From positions 34,561,707 through 34,625,706 of the forward strand of contig NC_079202.1 of assembly GCF_026745355.1 (NCBI RefSeq): a stretch of DNA of 64,000 nucleotides, read 5' to 3'. How positions within the stretch are numbered: the stretch's first letter is position 1; each line of letters opens with the position of its first letter. The position numbers and the translations under genes were made by a program. This document shows, piece after piece, positions 21,401 to 35,131 of the stretch. The stretch comes from Beta vulgaris subsp. vulgaris (lineage: Eukaryota; Streptophyta; Magnoliopsida; Caryophyllales; Amaranthaceae). Under the pieces are notes generated by a model. The model did not search any database, was not told the origin of the DNA, and saw nothing but the letters and a program-made list of their open reading frames with translations.

Positions 21401-24400
21401 ATGAAACAAGTCATTTCATTCATTTGGGAAGAAAAAGGCCCAAAATGGCCTAAAAGGGATAATTTTGGTTCCAACTTGTCTATATGTTGTATTAGCAATC
21501 AAATCTACCTATAAATACATCAAAATAAGTATATATGATATGTTAGAGTTGTTAAGAACTTAAACTAGCATGAAACAGGTCATTTTCATTCATTTGGGAA
21601 GAAAAAGGCCCGAAATGGCCTAAAAGGCTAATTTTGGTTCCAACTTGTCTATATGTGTATTACAATCAAACTACATAAATACATAAACTAAGTATATATG
21701 ATATGTTGAGGTGTTTACAACTTAAACTAGCATGAAACAATCATTTCATTCATTTGGGAAGAAAAAGGCCCGAAATGGCCTAAAAGGCTAATTTTGGTTC
21801 CAACTTGTCTATATGTTGTATTAGCAATCAAATCTACCATAAATACACAAACTAAGTATATATGATATGTTAGAGGTGTTTACAACTTAAACTAGCATGA
21901 AACAATCATTTCATTCATTTGGGAAGAAAAAGGCCCGAAAATGGCCTAAAAGGGCTAATTTTGGTTCCAACTAGTCTATATGTTGTATTAAATCAAATCT
22001 ACCTATAAATACATAAACTAAGTATAATGATATGTTAGAGTTTTACAACTTAAACTAGCATGAAACAAGTCATTTCATTCATTTGGGAAGAAAAAGGCCC
22101 AAAATGGCCTAAAAGGGCTAATTTTGGTTCCAACTTGTCTATATGTTGTATTAGCAATCAAATCTACCAATAAATACATAAACTAAAATATATGATATGT
22201 TAGAGTGTTTACAACTTAAACTAGCATGAAACAATCATTTCATTCATTTGGGAAGAAAAGCCCAAATGGCCTAAAAGGGCTAATTTTGGTTCCAACTAGT
22301 GTATATGTTGTATTACAATCAATATATCAATAAATACATAAACTAAGTATAATTGATATTTAGATTATTTTACAACTTAAACTAGCATGAAACAATCAAT
22401 TCATTCATTTGGGAAGAAAAAAAGGCCCGAAATGGCCTAAAATGGCTAATTTTGGTTTCAACATGTCTATATGTTGTATTAACAATCAAATCTACCAATA
22501 AATACATGAAACTAAGTATATATGATATGTTAGAGGTGTTTACAACTTAAACTAGCATGAAACAATTATTTTCATTCATTTGGGAAGAAAAAGGCCCGAA
22601 ATGGCCTAAAAGGCTAATTTTGGTTCCTAACTTGTCTATATGTTGTATTAGCAATCAAATCTACCTATAAATACATCAAAATAAGTATATATGATATGTT
22701 AGAGTTGTTAAGAACTTAAACTAGCATGAAACAAGTCATTTTCATTCATTTGGAAGAAAAAGGCCCGAAATGGCCTAAAAGGGCTAATTTTGGTTCCAAC
22801 TAGTCTATATGTTGTATTAGCAATCAAATCTACCTATAAATACATCAAACTAAGTATATATGATATGTTTGAGGTGGTTACAACTTAAACTAGCATGAAC
22901 AAGTCATTTTCATTCATTTGGGAAGAAAAAGGCCCGAAATAGCCTAAAAGGGCTAATTTTGGTTCCAAATAGTCTATATGTTGTATTAGATATCAAATCT
23001 ACCTATAAATACATCAAACTAAGTATACATGATATGTTAGAGTTATTTACAACATAAACTAGCATGAAACAAGTCATTTCATTCATTTGGGAAGAAAAAG
23101 GCCCGAAATGGCCTAAAAGGGCTAATTTTGGTTCCAACTAGTCTATATGTTGTATTAGCAATCAAATCTACCTATAAATACATCAAACTAAGTATATATG
23201 ATATGTTAGAGTTGTTTACAACTTAAACTAGCATGAAACAATCATATTCATTCATTTGGGAAGAAAAAGGCCCAAATGGCTAAAAGGGCTAATTTTGGTT
23301 CCAACTGTCTATATGTTGTATTACAATCAAATATACAATAAATACATAAACTAAGTATATATGATATGTTAGAGTTTTTACAACTTAAACTAGCATGAAA
23401 CTATTATTCATTCATTTGGGAAGAAAAAGGCCCGAAATGCCTAAAAGGGCTAATTTGGTTCCAACTTGTCTATATGTTGTATTAGCAATCAAATCTACCT
23501 ATAAATACATAAACTAAGTATATATGATATGTTAGAGTGTTTACAACTTAAACTAGCATGAAACAAGTCATTTTCATTCATTTGGGAAGAAAAAAGGCCC
23601 GAAATGGCCTAAAAGGGCTAATTTTGGTTCCAACTAGTCTATATGTTGTATTAGCAATCAAATCTACTCATAAATACATCAAACTAAGTATATATGATAT
23701 GTTAGAGTTCTTTACAACTTAAACTAGCATGAAATATGTTATTTTCATTCATTTGGGAAGAAAAAGGCCCGAAATAGCCTAAAAGGGCTAATTTTGGTTC
23801 CTAACTTGTCTATATGTTGTATTAGCAATCAATTCTACCTATAAATACATCAAATAAGTATAATGATATGTTAGAGTGTTTAACTTAAACTAGCATGAAA
23901 TAAGTCATTTTCATTCATTTGGGAAGAAAAAGGCCCCAAATGGCCTAAAAGGGCTAATTTTGGTTCCAACTAGTCTATATGTTGTATTAGCAATCAAATC
24001 TACCTATAAATACATCAAACAAAGTATATATGATATGTTAGAGGTGTTTACAACTTAAACTAGCATGAAACAAGTCATTCTCATTCATTTGGGAAGAAAA
24101 AGGCCCGAAATAACCTAAAAGGGCTAATTTTGGTTCCTAACTTGTCTATAATTGTATTACCAATCAAATCTACCTATAAATACATCAAACTAAGTATATA
24201 TGATATGTTAGAGTTGTTTACAACTTAAACTAGCATGAAACAATATTATTCATTCATTTGGGAAGAAAAAGGCCCGAAATGGCCTAAAAGGCTAATTTTG
24301 GTTCCAACTTGTCTATATGTTGTATTAGCAATCAAATCTACCTATAAATACATCAAACTAAGTATAATGATATGTTAGAGTTTTTACAACTTAAACTAGC

Positions 24401-27400
24401 ATGAAACAAGTCATTTTCATTCATTTGGGAAGAAAAAGGCCCGAAAGGCCTAAAAGGCTAATTTTGGTTCCAACTTGTCTATATGTTGTATTAGAATCAA
24501 ATCTACCTATAAATACATCAAACTAAGTATATATGATATGTTAGAGGTGTTTACAACTTAAACTAGCATGAAACAAGTCATTTTCATTCATTTGGGAAAA
24601 AAGGCCCGAAATAGCCTAAATGGGCTAATTTTGGTTCCTAACTTGTCTATATGTTGTATTAGCAATCAAATCTACCTATAAATACATCAAAATAAGTATA
24701 TATGATATGTTAGAGTTGTTAAGAACTTAAACTAGCATGAAACAATTTTTTCATTCATTTGGGAAGAAAAAGGCCCGAAATGGCCTAAAAGGGCTAATTT
24801 TGGTTCCAACTAGTCTATATGTTGTATTAGCAATCAAATCTACCCATAAATACATCAAACTAAGTATATATGATATGTTAGAGTTGTTTACAACTTAAAC
24901 TAGCATGAAAATAGTTATTTTCATTCATTTGGGAAGAAAAAGGCCCGAAATAGCCTAAAAGAGCTAATTTTGGTTCCTAACTTGTCTATATGTTGTATTA
25001 GGAATCAAATCTACCTATAAATACATCAAACTAAGTATATATGATATGTTAGAGGTGTTTACAACTTAAACTAGCATGAAACAAGTCATTCTCATTCATT
25101 TGGGAAGAAAAAGGCCCGAAATAACCTAAAAGGGCTAATTTTGGTTCCTAACATGTCTATAATTGTATTACCAATCAAATCTACCTATAAATACATCAAA
25201 CTAAGTATATATGATATGTTAGAGTTGTTTACAACTTAAACTAGCATGAAACAAGTCATTTTTATTCATTTGGGAAGAAAAAGGCCCAAAATGGCCTAAA
25301 AGGGCTAATTTTGGTTCCAACTAGTCTATATGTTGTATTAGCAATCAAATCTACCTATAAATACATCAAACTAAGTATACATGATATGTTAGAGTTATTT
25401 ACAACTTAAACTAGCATGAAACAAGTCATTTTCATTCATTTGGGAAGAAAAAGGCCCGAAATGGCCTAAAAGGGCTAATTTTGGTTCCTAACTTGTCTAT
25501 ATGTTGTATTAGCAATCAAATCTACCTATAAATACATCAAACTAAGTATATATGATATGTTAGAGGTGTTTACAACTTAAACTAGCATGAAACAAGTCAT
25601 TTTCATTCATTTGGGAAGAAAAAGGCCCGAAAGAGCCTAAAATGGCTAATTTTGGTTCCAACTTGTCTATATGTTGTATTAGCAATCAAATCTACCTATA
25701 AATACATCAAAATAAGTATATATGATATGTTAGAGTTGTTAAGAACTTAAACTAGCATGAAACAAGTTATTTTCATTCATTTGGGAAGAAAAAGGCCCGA
25801 AATGGCCTAAAAGGGCTAATTTTGGTTCCAACTAGTCTATATGTTGTATTAGCAATAAAATCTACCTATAAATACATCAAAGTAAGTATACATGATATGT
25901 TAGAGTTTTTTACAACTTAAACTAGCATGAAACAAGTCATTTTCATTCATTTGGGAAGAAAAAGGCCCGAAATAGCCTAAAAGGGCTAATTTTTGTTCCT
26001 AACTTGTCTATATGTTGTATTAGCAATCAAATCTATCTATAAATACATCAAACTAAGTATATATGATATGTTAGAGTTTTTTACAACTTAAACTAGCATG
26101 AAACAAGTCATTTCATTCATTTGGGAAGAAAAGGCCCGAAATGCCTAAAAGGCTAATTTTGGTTCCTAACTTGTCTATATGTTGTATTAGCAATCAAATC
26201 TACCTATAAATACGTCAAACTAAGTATATATGATATGTTATAGTTGTTTACAACTTAAACTAGCATGAAACAAGTCATTTTCATTCATTTGGGAAGAAAA
26301 AAGGCCCGAAATGGCTTAAAAGGGCTTATTTTGGTTCCAACTAGTCTATATGTTGTATTAGCAATCAAATCTACCCATAATTACATCAAACTAAATATAT
26401 ATGATATGTAAGAGTTGTTTACAACTTAAACTAGCATGAAATATGTTATTTTCATTCATTTGGGAAGAAAAAGGCCCGAAATAGCCTAAAAGGGCTAATT
26501 TTGGTTCCTAACTTGTCTATATGCTGTATTAGCAATCAAATCTACCTATAAATACATCACACTAAGTATATATGATATTTTAGAGTTGTTTACAACTTAA
26601 ACTAGCATGAGATAAGTCATTTTCATTCATTTGGGAAGAAAAAAGGCCCGAAATGGCCTAAAAGGGCTAATTTTGGTTCCAACTAGTCTATATGTTGTAT
26701 TAGCAATCAAATGTACTTATAAATACATCAAACTAAGTATACATGATATGTTAGAGTTATTTACAACGTAACTAGCATGAAACAAGTCATTTCATTCATT
26801 TTGGAAGAAAAAGGCCCGAAATAGCCTAAAAGGGCTAATTTTGGTTCCTAACTTGTCTATATGTTGTATTAGCAATCAAATATACCTATAAATACATCAA
26901 ACTAAGTATATATGATATGTTAGAGGTGTTTACAACTTAAACTAGCATGAAACAAGTCATTTTCATTCATTTGGGAAGAAAAAGGCCCGAAATAGCCTAA
27001 AAGGCTAATTTTGGTTCCTAACTTGTCTATATGTTGTATTAGCAATCAAATCTACCTATAAATACATCAAACTAAGTATATATGATATGTTAGAGTTGTT
27101 TACAACTTAAACTAGCATGAAACAATCTTTTCATTCATTTGGGAAGAAAAAGGCCCGAAATGGCCTAAAAGGGCTAATTTTGGTTCCAACTAGTCTATAT
27201 GTTGTATTAGCAATCAAATCTACCTATAAATACATCAAACTAAGTATACGTGATATGTTAGAGTTATTTACAACGTAAACTAGCATGAAACAAGTCATTT
27301 TCATTCATTTGGGAAGAAAAAGGCCCGAAATGGCCTAAAAGGGCTAATTTTGGTTCCTAACTTGTCTATATGTTTTATTAGCAATCAAATCTACCTATAA

Positions 27401-27442
27401 ATACATCAAACTAAGTATATATAATATGTTAGAGTTGTTAAC
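18461..27442. repeat. Satellite-like array of ~170-bp monomers, left block (~53 copies), filling a CACTA intron
   Basis: Every ~160-171 bp the same words return: TAAACTAGCATGAAACAAG, CATTCATTTGGGAAGAAAAA, GGCCTAAAAGGGCTAATTTT, TCTATATGTTGTATTAGCAA, TACATCAAACTAAGTATA and GATATGTTAGAGTTG. Spacing is 170-171 bp at 25.2-27.4 kb but 160-165 bp at about 19.4-22.5 kb, where copies share small deletions. The array begins exactly at the splice acceptor of exon 18460-18233. No open frame. Confidence 0.97.
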
Positions 27443-29963
27443 TGTAACAACCCTGAATTTCCAATACTTCTAAAATCAACTTAATATAAATGAACTCAGA
27501 AATCTAAAGGTGCTACGCCGCGATAATTATTAATAATAACCGCAAGGCTAATGGTTCTAACTAAAACAATAACCAATAAGTTTAACTAATTATTACAGAC
27601 CAACTAAATAGAATGTAAAATTAATTATTACAAACCAGAACATAATCCTATAAATAAATAACAGCGGAAGTCTTTTTTAAAGTCCTACTAAAACAAAATG
27701 GATCCAACGCACTCTTTAACCCAACTGGAGCTAACTATCTTCAAGTCCCTGCACATTAAACACTGTAATATCAGCCAAAGGCTGAGCAAGATTTAATACT
27801 GAAATAAAACAAAACTATTCAATGTGCAGGTAAGATATATAGGAATATCTTACAAATTCATTTAAAAGGTGTACAGATATATATATATAAAATTAACTTT
27901 CTAATAAACATCTTTCTTTCTTTCTGAACTACTCTGTAAAACTTTCAAATATAATTTCGTAATCTGTGAGTAGGAAATATATAAGAATCCAATGAGCTAG
28001 CTAGGCTCACTAGACAAGGTAAACACCAAAGTCCCTAGTATGCATACCCCTAACTTGATAACGAACCAAGAAGGAAGACTAATGGCAAGTGTATTGATCA
28101 ACATACACCCAACTACTAAAATATATTGTTGAGACACTGTTAACTCAACATACTTCCAAACTCGGAGAATACCGCTTACCGGTAACCCCACAATAAAACT
28201 CTATAAACCCTCTTAAGGGTGAGGAACTTCCTCCTTTAGAAATCTCAACTTGGTAATATTGAGGAACTTCCTCTTAATATAAATCTCATGAATAATCTCA
28301 TAAACTCTTTCAATATAAATATCGAGAACCATTTAAATCTCAACGTATAAACTTCATAAAATAATCTCATTGTAAAAGTAAATTTCCAAACATTATAAAA
28401 CAATTTCTCAACTCATCTGTACAAGCACAGTAAGAAATCTTACCTTATCAGCAACCACAGCTAACAAAACTCAATCTCAAGTCAGAAAGGTTCCTCTACG
28501 AACCCGCAATCTACAATATAATAGTATTATCGTATAAGCCGCTTGACTATACTTCACATAATTTAACTATAATTGACATAACCTAGCTAATGAGCTTCGA
28601 TCGATTTTTCCTAAAACGACCCAACCAAATCACAACCACTATAACGATAATTACATCTCGTCATTCATAATATTGTATTCTATTTTGCTAGCAAAAGCAG
28701 TATAGCAAGCATTTTTATCCACTGTGTAACTTTATAGAAAGAACAATACAAATCTCGCATAACCATATATATATTGCCCATAAGTTAAGGTTGTGGTGAA
28801 GAAAATACAGTTCCATAATATCCGGCACAACAAAGTTATAAACTAATATATAATAAGTATGCACGGCTAAAGTTTTTAATAAAACCACATTCTTTAACAC
28901 CATCTTGCCAAAGGTCCTGACATTTACAATCTAAAAGTATCAAGTGGGAAAAACCAAATTTGAGAAGGAATTATATTGCACATCAATCAGAACATCTAAA
29001 ATACAACTCTAGAAACTCATTTTCTTTTTGGCAGGGAGGTGCTTAATTTACATACAAAGAATCGGACAAGATGATTTTCATGCTAATTACTCATAACGTA
29101 ATATTAAACTATATATCATTCATGCTATAGCTAATTTCTGGTATAATTCATTGATCAAACAACAATAGTTTTATACTAGAGATTTCGACAGCAACGAAAA
29201 CTCTACAACAAGAATTTTAGACTAAATTTCGAACCTAACGATTATGCAAATTAAATCCGAAAATACGCTAACTAAATGAATTTAAACAACAAACATAAAC
29301 CAATTACACCAATTTCGCATAGTAGGAATTTCCCCCAATTCGATTTTGTTATGAACCCTAATTTATAAAACCCCAAATTTCTGAAATTGAACAAAAACTG
29401 AAATTATACTTAGGATTAGAACTTACTTGAATATGGGAGACAAAAATCACACAAGAAATACTCGAAAACCGCCCTTTCGATCCGAAGTTCGTCCCAAAAC
29501 GTCCAAAATAAACCCCAAAAATTCACTCTTTGAAAGACCCACAAGAAAAATCTAGAACTATTGAAGAGACGAACAAGAGTTGAAGTGTGATGATGGTTGA
29601 CAATAAATTTTGTAGTTTTGATTGGTTTCCTTGGTTGAAGCAAGAAGTAGAAGTCAATTGCCAAAGGAAGAGAAAGAAATGGTGATATCGTGAGTCTGGT
29701 ACTTAGATTGCTCTTTCCACTCCTTTTTTTTTTTTTTTTTCTTTTGTTTCTTTTCTTTTCTACTTTCTCTCTCCTTATAATACTAATATAGTGCTAATTA
29801 ATAGATAGTAACCTAGTAAATCTAGGAATCAGTTTTTTTTTTCTTTTCAAAGGTAAAGTCAAAGTTAGTAAAAAATATATTTTTAATAAAAGAAATCTGA
29901 AATCATTTTCAGCAAAATTAATACAGATAATTATTAATCGGGTATAAAATACGGGGTGTTACA
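27443..29963 (-). repeat. 3' LTR of the chromovirus
   Basis: 2,521 bp, TGTAACA at the + left end and TGTTACA at the right. It differs from the other LTR by scattered single-base changes and short indels (for example T-run length near 27676, and a 3-bp indel near 28273). Short frames in it occur identically in both LTRs and are not genes. Confidence 0.95.
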
Positions 29964-29982
29964 ATCTACCCCCCCTTAAAAT
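29964..29982 (-). promoter_or_regulatory. Polypurine tract of the chromovirus
   Basis: On the - strand TTAAGGGGGGGTAGAT immediately precedes the 3' LTR, the expected plus-strand priming site. Confidence 0.85.
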
Positions 29983-30189
29983 AAGTTTCGTCCCGAAACT
30001 TAAAGTATTACTCAAATGATCAAACTTATACTCTTATTTCTGAAAACAACTCACAAACTTTATCATAGGAATCATTGTAATATAACAAGTAGGGAGTGAA
30101 ACACATCGAAGTTTATCAGAAAACTTTCATTCAATCACACATGCACTAAACCAATATGAATTCTACCCCCCTTAAAAAGGGAGTTACGT

Positions 30190-31630
30190 CCTCGTAACTA
30201 AAAATTTACCTGGGTGAAGAGATGGGGATACTTAAGACGCATGCATCCTCAGCTTCCCAAGTAGACTCCTCCGAGTTGTGGTTTGACCACAGCACCTTCA
30301 CGATCTTTGTCTCACCTTTGCGAGTCTTACGAACTTTGTGATCTAGAATTGAACGGAAACTCCTCATAAGTCATGTTATCATCTAACTGGAGAGTCTCTG
30401 GCTGTAGCACATGGAAGGGTCACTAATGTATCGCCGCAACTGAGAAACATGGAACACGTTATGCGCACGATCAACGCCTGGCGGCAATGCCAATCTATAA
30501 GCCACCTCTCCTATTCTCTCCAGAATCTCATACGGGCCAATGAACTTAGGGCTAACTTGCCCTTCTTCCAAATCTCATAACTCCTTTCATAGGAGAGACC
30601 CTAAGCAACACCTTCTCTCCCACCTGAAACTCCTCATGGCGACGATGCTTATCACCATAGCTCTTCTGTCTATCTTGCGCCGCCTTCATTTTCTGCTGAT
30701 GAGCTTGACCTGCTCAACAGTCTCCTGAATCATCTCTGGACCAATCACAACCGACTCACCAATATCACTCCAACACAAAGGAGTACGACAACGCCTACCA
30801 TACAAAGCTTCAAATGGTGCCATCTGAATGGTAGAATGATAACTGTTATTATATGAGAACTCAATCAAATCAAGCTTATCCTCCCAAGACCCTGAAACTC
30901 TAAGGCGAAGCTCTCAACATATCTTCCAATGTTTGAATAGTGCGCTCCGTCTGACCATCTGTAGCAGGATGAAAAGCTGTACTCATCTTCAACTTAGTCC
31001 CCAAAGCTTCTTGAAGCTTCTGCCAAAAGTTAGACAAGAATCTGCGATCTCTGTCCGAAACAATATCACTCGGAACACCATGAAGTCTGATCACGTGCTC
31101 TCTATAAGCACTAGCCAATCGTTCATGCTTCCAAGTATCTTTCATGGGAACGAAATGAGCAGACTTGGTAAGACGATCCACAATAACCCAAATCATATTA
31201 TTCCCTTTGGTGTCCTCGGAAGTCCACAAACGAAATCCATTGAGATCGAGTCCCATTTCCATGTAGGAACCTCTAAAGGCTGAATCATCCCCTGAGGCCT
31301 CTTGTGCTCACTCTTGACCTTCTGACAAGTCAAGCATCTCGAGACATACTTAGCAACATCCGTCTTCATATGCGGCCACCAAAAAGTCTGCTTAAGATCC
31401 TTGTACATCTTATCCCCTCCAGGATGAACTGAATATTGTGCTGAATGAGCTTCTCCTAAGATCTTTTCCTTCAACTCAGGAACATTAGGAACACACCATC
31501 TCCCTTTGAATCTCACGCTACCATCCTCAACCACTGTGAAATTGACAGGCTCATTAGCTTGCTTGTCCTTTAAGAATTGATCATGTACTTGAGCTTTCTT
31601 GATCTCATCATACAAAGTGGACTGAATCAT
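30190..31630 (-). pseudogene. Chromovirus integrase and chromodomain
   Basis: The integrase zinc-binding domain is seen as HSAQYSVHPGGDKMYKDL with [12 protein letters not shown] near 31460-31310 (HHCC). The catalytic core follows ([49 protein letters not shown]) at 31195-30905, then NVFHVSQLRRYISDP near 30440. Past a frameshift, KVLWSNHNSEESTWEAED at about 30300-30245 is a chromodomain, which places the element among chromoviruses. Frame changes near 30900 and 30370. Confidence 0.9.
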
Positions 31631-31862
31631 AAGGAGTTAAGCTGAGCTCCCAATGCACTATCTCCACATCAAGATTTGAAACTCCTCTCGAAGACGATTC
31701 CTCGAACGCATGGTCTGCAAACAGTGAGAGGATTTCCTACTAAGTGCATCTGCAACAACTTAGCCTTACCCTCATGGTATTGAATCTCCATATCATAATC
31801 CTTGATCAGCTCTAACCATCTCCTCTGCCTCATGTTCAGCTCTCTCTGAGTGAAGATGTATT

Positions 31863-33607
31863 TCAGACTCTTTGGTCTGAAAATATCTTGAATGATGTGC
31901 CAAGCAGATAATGACGCCAGATCTTAAGTGCAAAAACAACAGCTGCCAATTCTAGATCATGCGTCGGATAATTCAACTCATGGTTCTTCAGTTGCCTAGA
32001 AGCGTAAGCAACAACCTTTTTATCCTGCATAAGCACACAACCAAGCCCATTCTTCGAAGCATCTGTGAACACTTCGTACTCAAGGTTACCATCAGGTAAC
32101 GTCAACACAGGAGCTGTGGTGAGACGCTCCTTCAAAATCTGGAATGCCTTCTCACAATCATCATCCCAACGATATCTGGTATCCTTCCTCATTAATGCAG
32201 TCAACGGCCGAGCTATTTTCGAGAAGTCCTTCACAAACCTCCTATAATAACCTGCCAAGCCAAGGAAACTGCGAATCTCAGTCACACTCTTTGGAGTAGG
32301 CCATTCTGAAACAGCTTGGATCTTTGATGGATCAACTGAGACACCCTCCCTAGAAATGATATGACCAAGAAAAGCAACTTTCTCCAGCCAGAATTCGCAC
32401 TTGGAGAACTTAGCATACAACTTATTCTCCCTCAAGACCTGCAGAACAGTGCGAAGATGCTCTTCATGCTCACTAGCATCCTTTGAGATAAATCAGTATA
32501 TCATCTATGAACACCACCACAAACTTATCCAGGTACGGCCTGAAGACTCGATTCATCAAGTCCATGAACACTGCTGGAGCATTAGTCAACCCAAAGGGCA
32601 TAACAGTAAACTCATAGTGCCCATAGCGAGTTCTGAAAGCCGTCTTAGGAATATCATTCTCTGCAATACGAAGTTGATGGTATCCAGATCTCAGATCAAT
32701 CTTCGAGAAAACTCCAGCTCCCACCAACTGATCAAACAAATCATCTATTCTTGGCAAGGGGTATTGTTTTTCAAGTAACATTATTGAGCTCTCTGTAGTC
32801 AATGCATAGACGAAGACTCCCATCTTTCTTCTTCACAAACAAAACAGGTGCACCCCATGGGGATACACTAGGCCGAATGTAGCCCTTATCAAGCAACTCT
32901 TCTAATTGAGCCTTAAGCTCTTTCATTTCAGCAGGAGCCATTCTTAAGGAGGCTTAGAAATAGGTCCAGTTCCAGGCATCAAGTCAACACTGAACTCAAC
33001 ATCACGTCTCGGAGGCATGCCAGGAATATCATCAGGAAAAACATCTACAAACTCACTAGCAATACGAACATCTCAACACGTGGCTCTTCCTTACTAGTGT
33101 CGTGAACATGGCACAAGTACATAGGACAACCCTTCCTCAAATAGGATTTTAGAGTCAAAGCAGAAATGATTTTCAAAGAAGACCCTCTATAAAACTCATG
33201 GACTCCACTAGGACCAACTACAGACACCTTTTGTTTCTCACAATCTATCTTGGCTTTATGCCTACTAAGCCAATCCATCCCTAGAATTACATCAAAATCA
33301 TGCAAAGGAAAAGCTATCAAATCAGCTACTAGGGTGGTACTACCACACATAATAGGGACATCTGGATACAAATTATTACAAGTTATGATCACACCAGAAG
33401 GAATAGAGATGTCTACATCACAAGTCTAGAGTTCTCTAACCCTAACTTTTTCACAAGAAGTTCAGACACAAAAGAATGAGAAGCACCAGAATCAAATAGC
33501 ACATAAACGGACATCGAATGAATAGAAAAAGTACCAGTGACCACGTTGCCCTTGGTGTTTGCCTCAGTCTGGTTCATCACATGAACCTGCCCAGTGTTCC
33601 TCCTCAC
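31863..33607 (-). pseudogene. Chromovirus protease, reverse transcriptase and RNase H
   Basis: Protease: VYVLFDSGASHSFVS (about 33510-33465) and DVILGMDWLSRHKAKID (about 33292-33242). [22 protein letters not shown] near 32850-32790, then [28 protein letters not shown] and the catalytic VFIDDILIY (about 32510). RNase [21 protein letters not shown] and [20 protein letters not shown] (about 32075-31900). The polyprotein is split into several frames (near 32465, 32780 and 33050). Confidence 0.93.
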
Positions 33608-33786
33608 ATCACCTCTATGCTCTGAGTAGCATTTGCAGTCCCTCCATTGCGATTAGGTGCAGCATTCCCTGGTGTAGAAAGAGCAGGGCGACTGTTGTTA
33701 CCATTCTGGGGTTCTTATCTGCTTGTGCCCCATTCCTCGAACTCATCTCAGGCTTGAAGTTCCTCGATCTAGGATTAGTAAAGCAT

Positions 33787-34863
33787 TCATAAGCACAATG
33801 CCCTTTCCTCAGTTACTACATTCCACCAAATTACCATCACAATCCTTGCCAGGGTGGTTCTCACTACAACGTTTGCAATAGAAAATCCGATCAGTCCTCT
33901 GAACCGACCTTGGGGCTGGCTACGGGAAGGAGTGGAGTTCTGGTTGTCCTTTGAATACTGCTGACTGGAACCTCCCTTGTTATAGTTACCACCAGAATCA
34001 CGGTTCCCAAAGTTTCGATTTTTATTGAAACCCCCTCTGCCTTTGTTGTAACCAGTGGAACCAGATGTGTCACCCTTTTCTGTTGCCTGAGTAGACCCTG
34101 CTGGAGTGGATTTCAACTTCTTTGCAGCCAGTCTCTTTTCCTCAATCCTCTCAGCATTACAAGCACGAGTATACACCTCCTTCACTGTGGCATACTCACC
34201 AGCTCCCATCCTAGAATGAAGATCGGGTCTAACTTCTCCTCGAATTTCACGCTCTCTCCTGCTCATCAGGAACTAACCCCTTAGCGAAACGAGCCAACTC
34301 CTGGAATTTCACATAGAACTCATGAACGGTCATATCTCCCTGCACGAGATCATTAAACTCCGTCCTCTTTCTCTTCCTCATATGGGCTGGAAAAAACTCA
34401 TCACGAATCGCCTTCTTGAACTCAGTCCAACCAAACTCTTCTCTTCCATGAGCTCTTCTCCTTCCTCATCCATAGTCACCTTAGTAGTCAGATCAAACTT
34501 GTTATGAGTCCACCAAATATCAGCATCCTCAACCAGATAATAGGCAGCAGCATCAACCCTCATCTCATTCGGGACTTGGAGAGTGGTAAAAATTTTGTCA
34601 AATTCTCTAATCCAGTTCTCCATCTTGGTAGGGTCACCTTTTCCATCAAAAGAAGAAGGTTTCTTCTGGTCAATTGCTTTAGAAATCACAGCGGTTTTTG
34701 AACTACCATTGCCAGCATTAGGAGTAACAGGAGTATTAAGAGCAGCAGCTTGAGCCTCAGCAAGTTTCTCCATAGCAGCAGTTAAGGCTCGAGTGGATTG
34801 AGCTATCCCACGCATCATACGATTCGAGCTTGAGTGTCTAGCACGCGCGTGTCTACGCATCAT
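33787..34863 (-). pseudogene. Chromovirus gag (capsid and zinc knuckles)
   Basis: The ATG at 34863 opens MMRRHARARHSSSN, followed by the capsid segment (DPTKMENWIREFDKIF; YYLVEDADIWW) and a second piece from 34266 (AERIEEKRLAAKKLK, then a Gly/Asn-rich linker). Two cysteine-rich knuckles (CKRCSENHPGKDC and a second CxxC...H...C) are encoded near 33880-33800 in a shifted frame. Frameshifts near 34380 and 33890. Confidence 0.88.
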
Positions 34864-35116
34864 CTTAAAAACACAATCGAAACAAAGATAAACCAAAAAT
34901 GATTCACCCTTACTAAATAATTCTTAACAAAAGAGGAAAAAGAAAACGAATATAAATAATTCAAGTAAGAAAATGAAAAGAGAAGTATATATCAGCTCAT
35001 AACAGTACAATTCCTTGTTTTCCCATATCACTTCCTCACAACGGCTTTTCAATTTTAATAAGTTTATTTACCTATTCTTGTTTAAAGTCGTCTTAAGGAA
35101 ATCTTAGTAACCTAAA

Positions 35117-35129
35117 GCTCTGATTACCA
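35117..35129 (-). promoter_or_regulatory. Primer binding site (initiator tRNA-Met type) of the chromovirus
   Basis: On the - strand, two bases inside the 5' LTR, the sequence TGGTAATCAGAGC matches the plant tRNA-iMet primer site TGGTATCAGAGC with one extra A. Confidence 0.85.
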
Positions 35130-35131
35130 AC

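Noticed and set aside
18461..27442. CRISPR-like interpretation of the regularly spaced repeat
   Set aside because: The repeat is a contiguous ~170-bp tandem monomer without unique spacers, in a plant genome.
27997..28191. Short - strand ORFs in the chromovirus LTRs (also 28715-28903, 29416-29664 and their twins at 35685, 36408 and 37141)
   Set aside because: They occur identically in both LTRs at matching positions, match no family, and are explained as LTR sequence.
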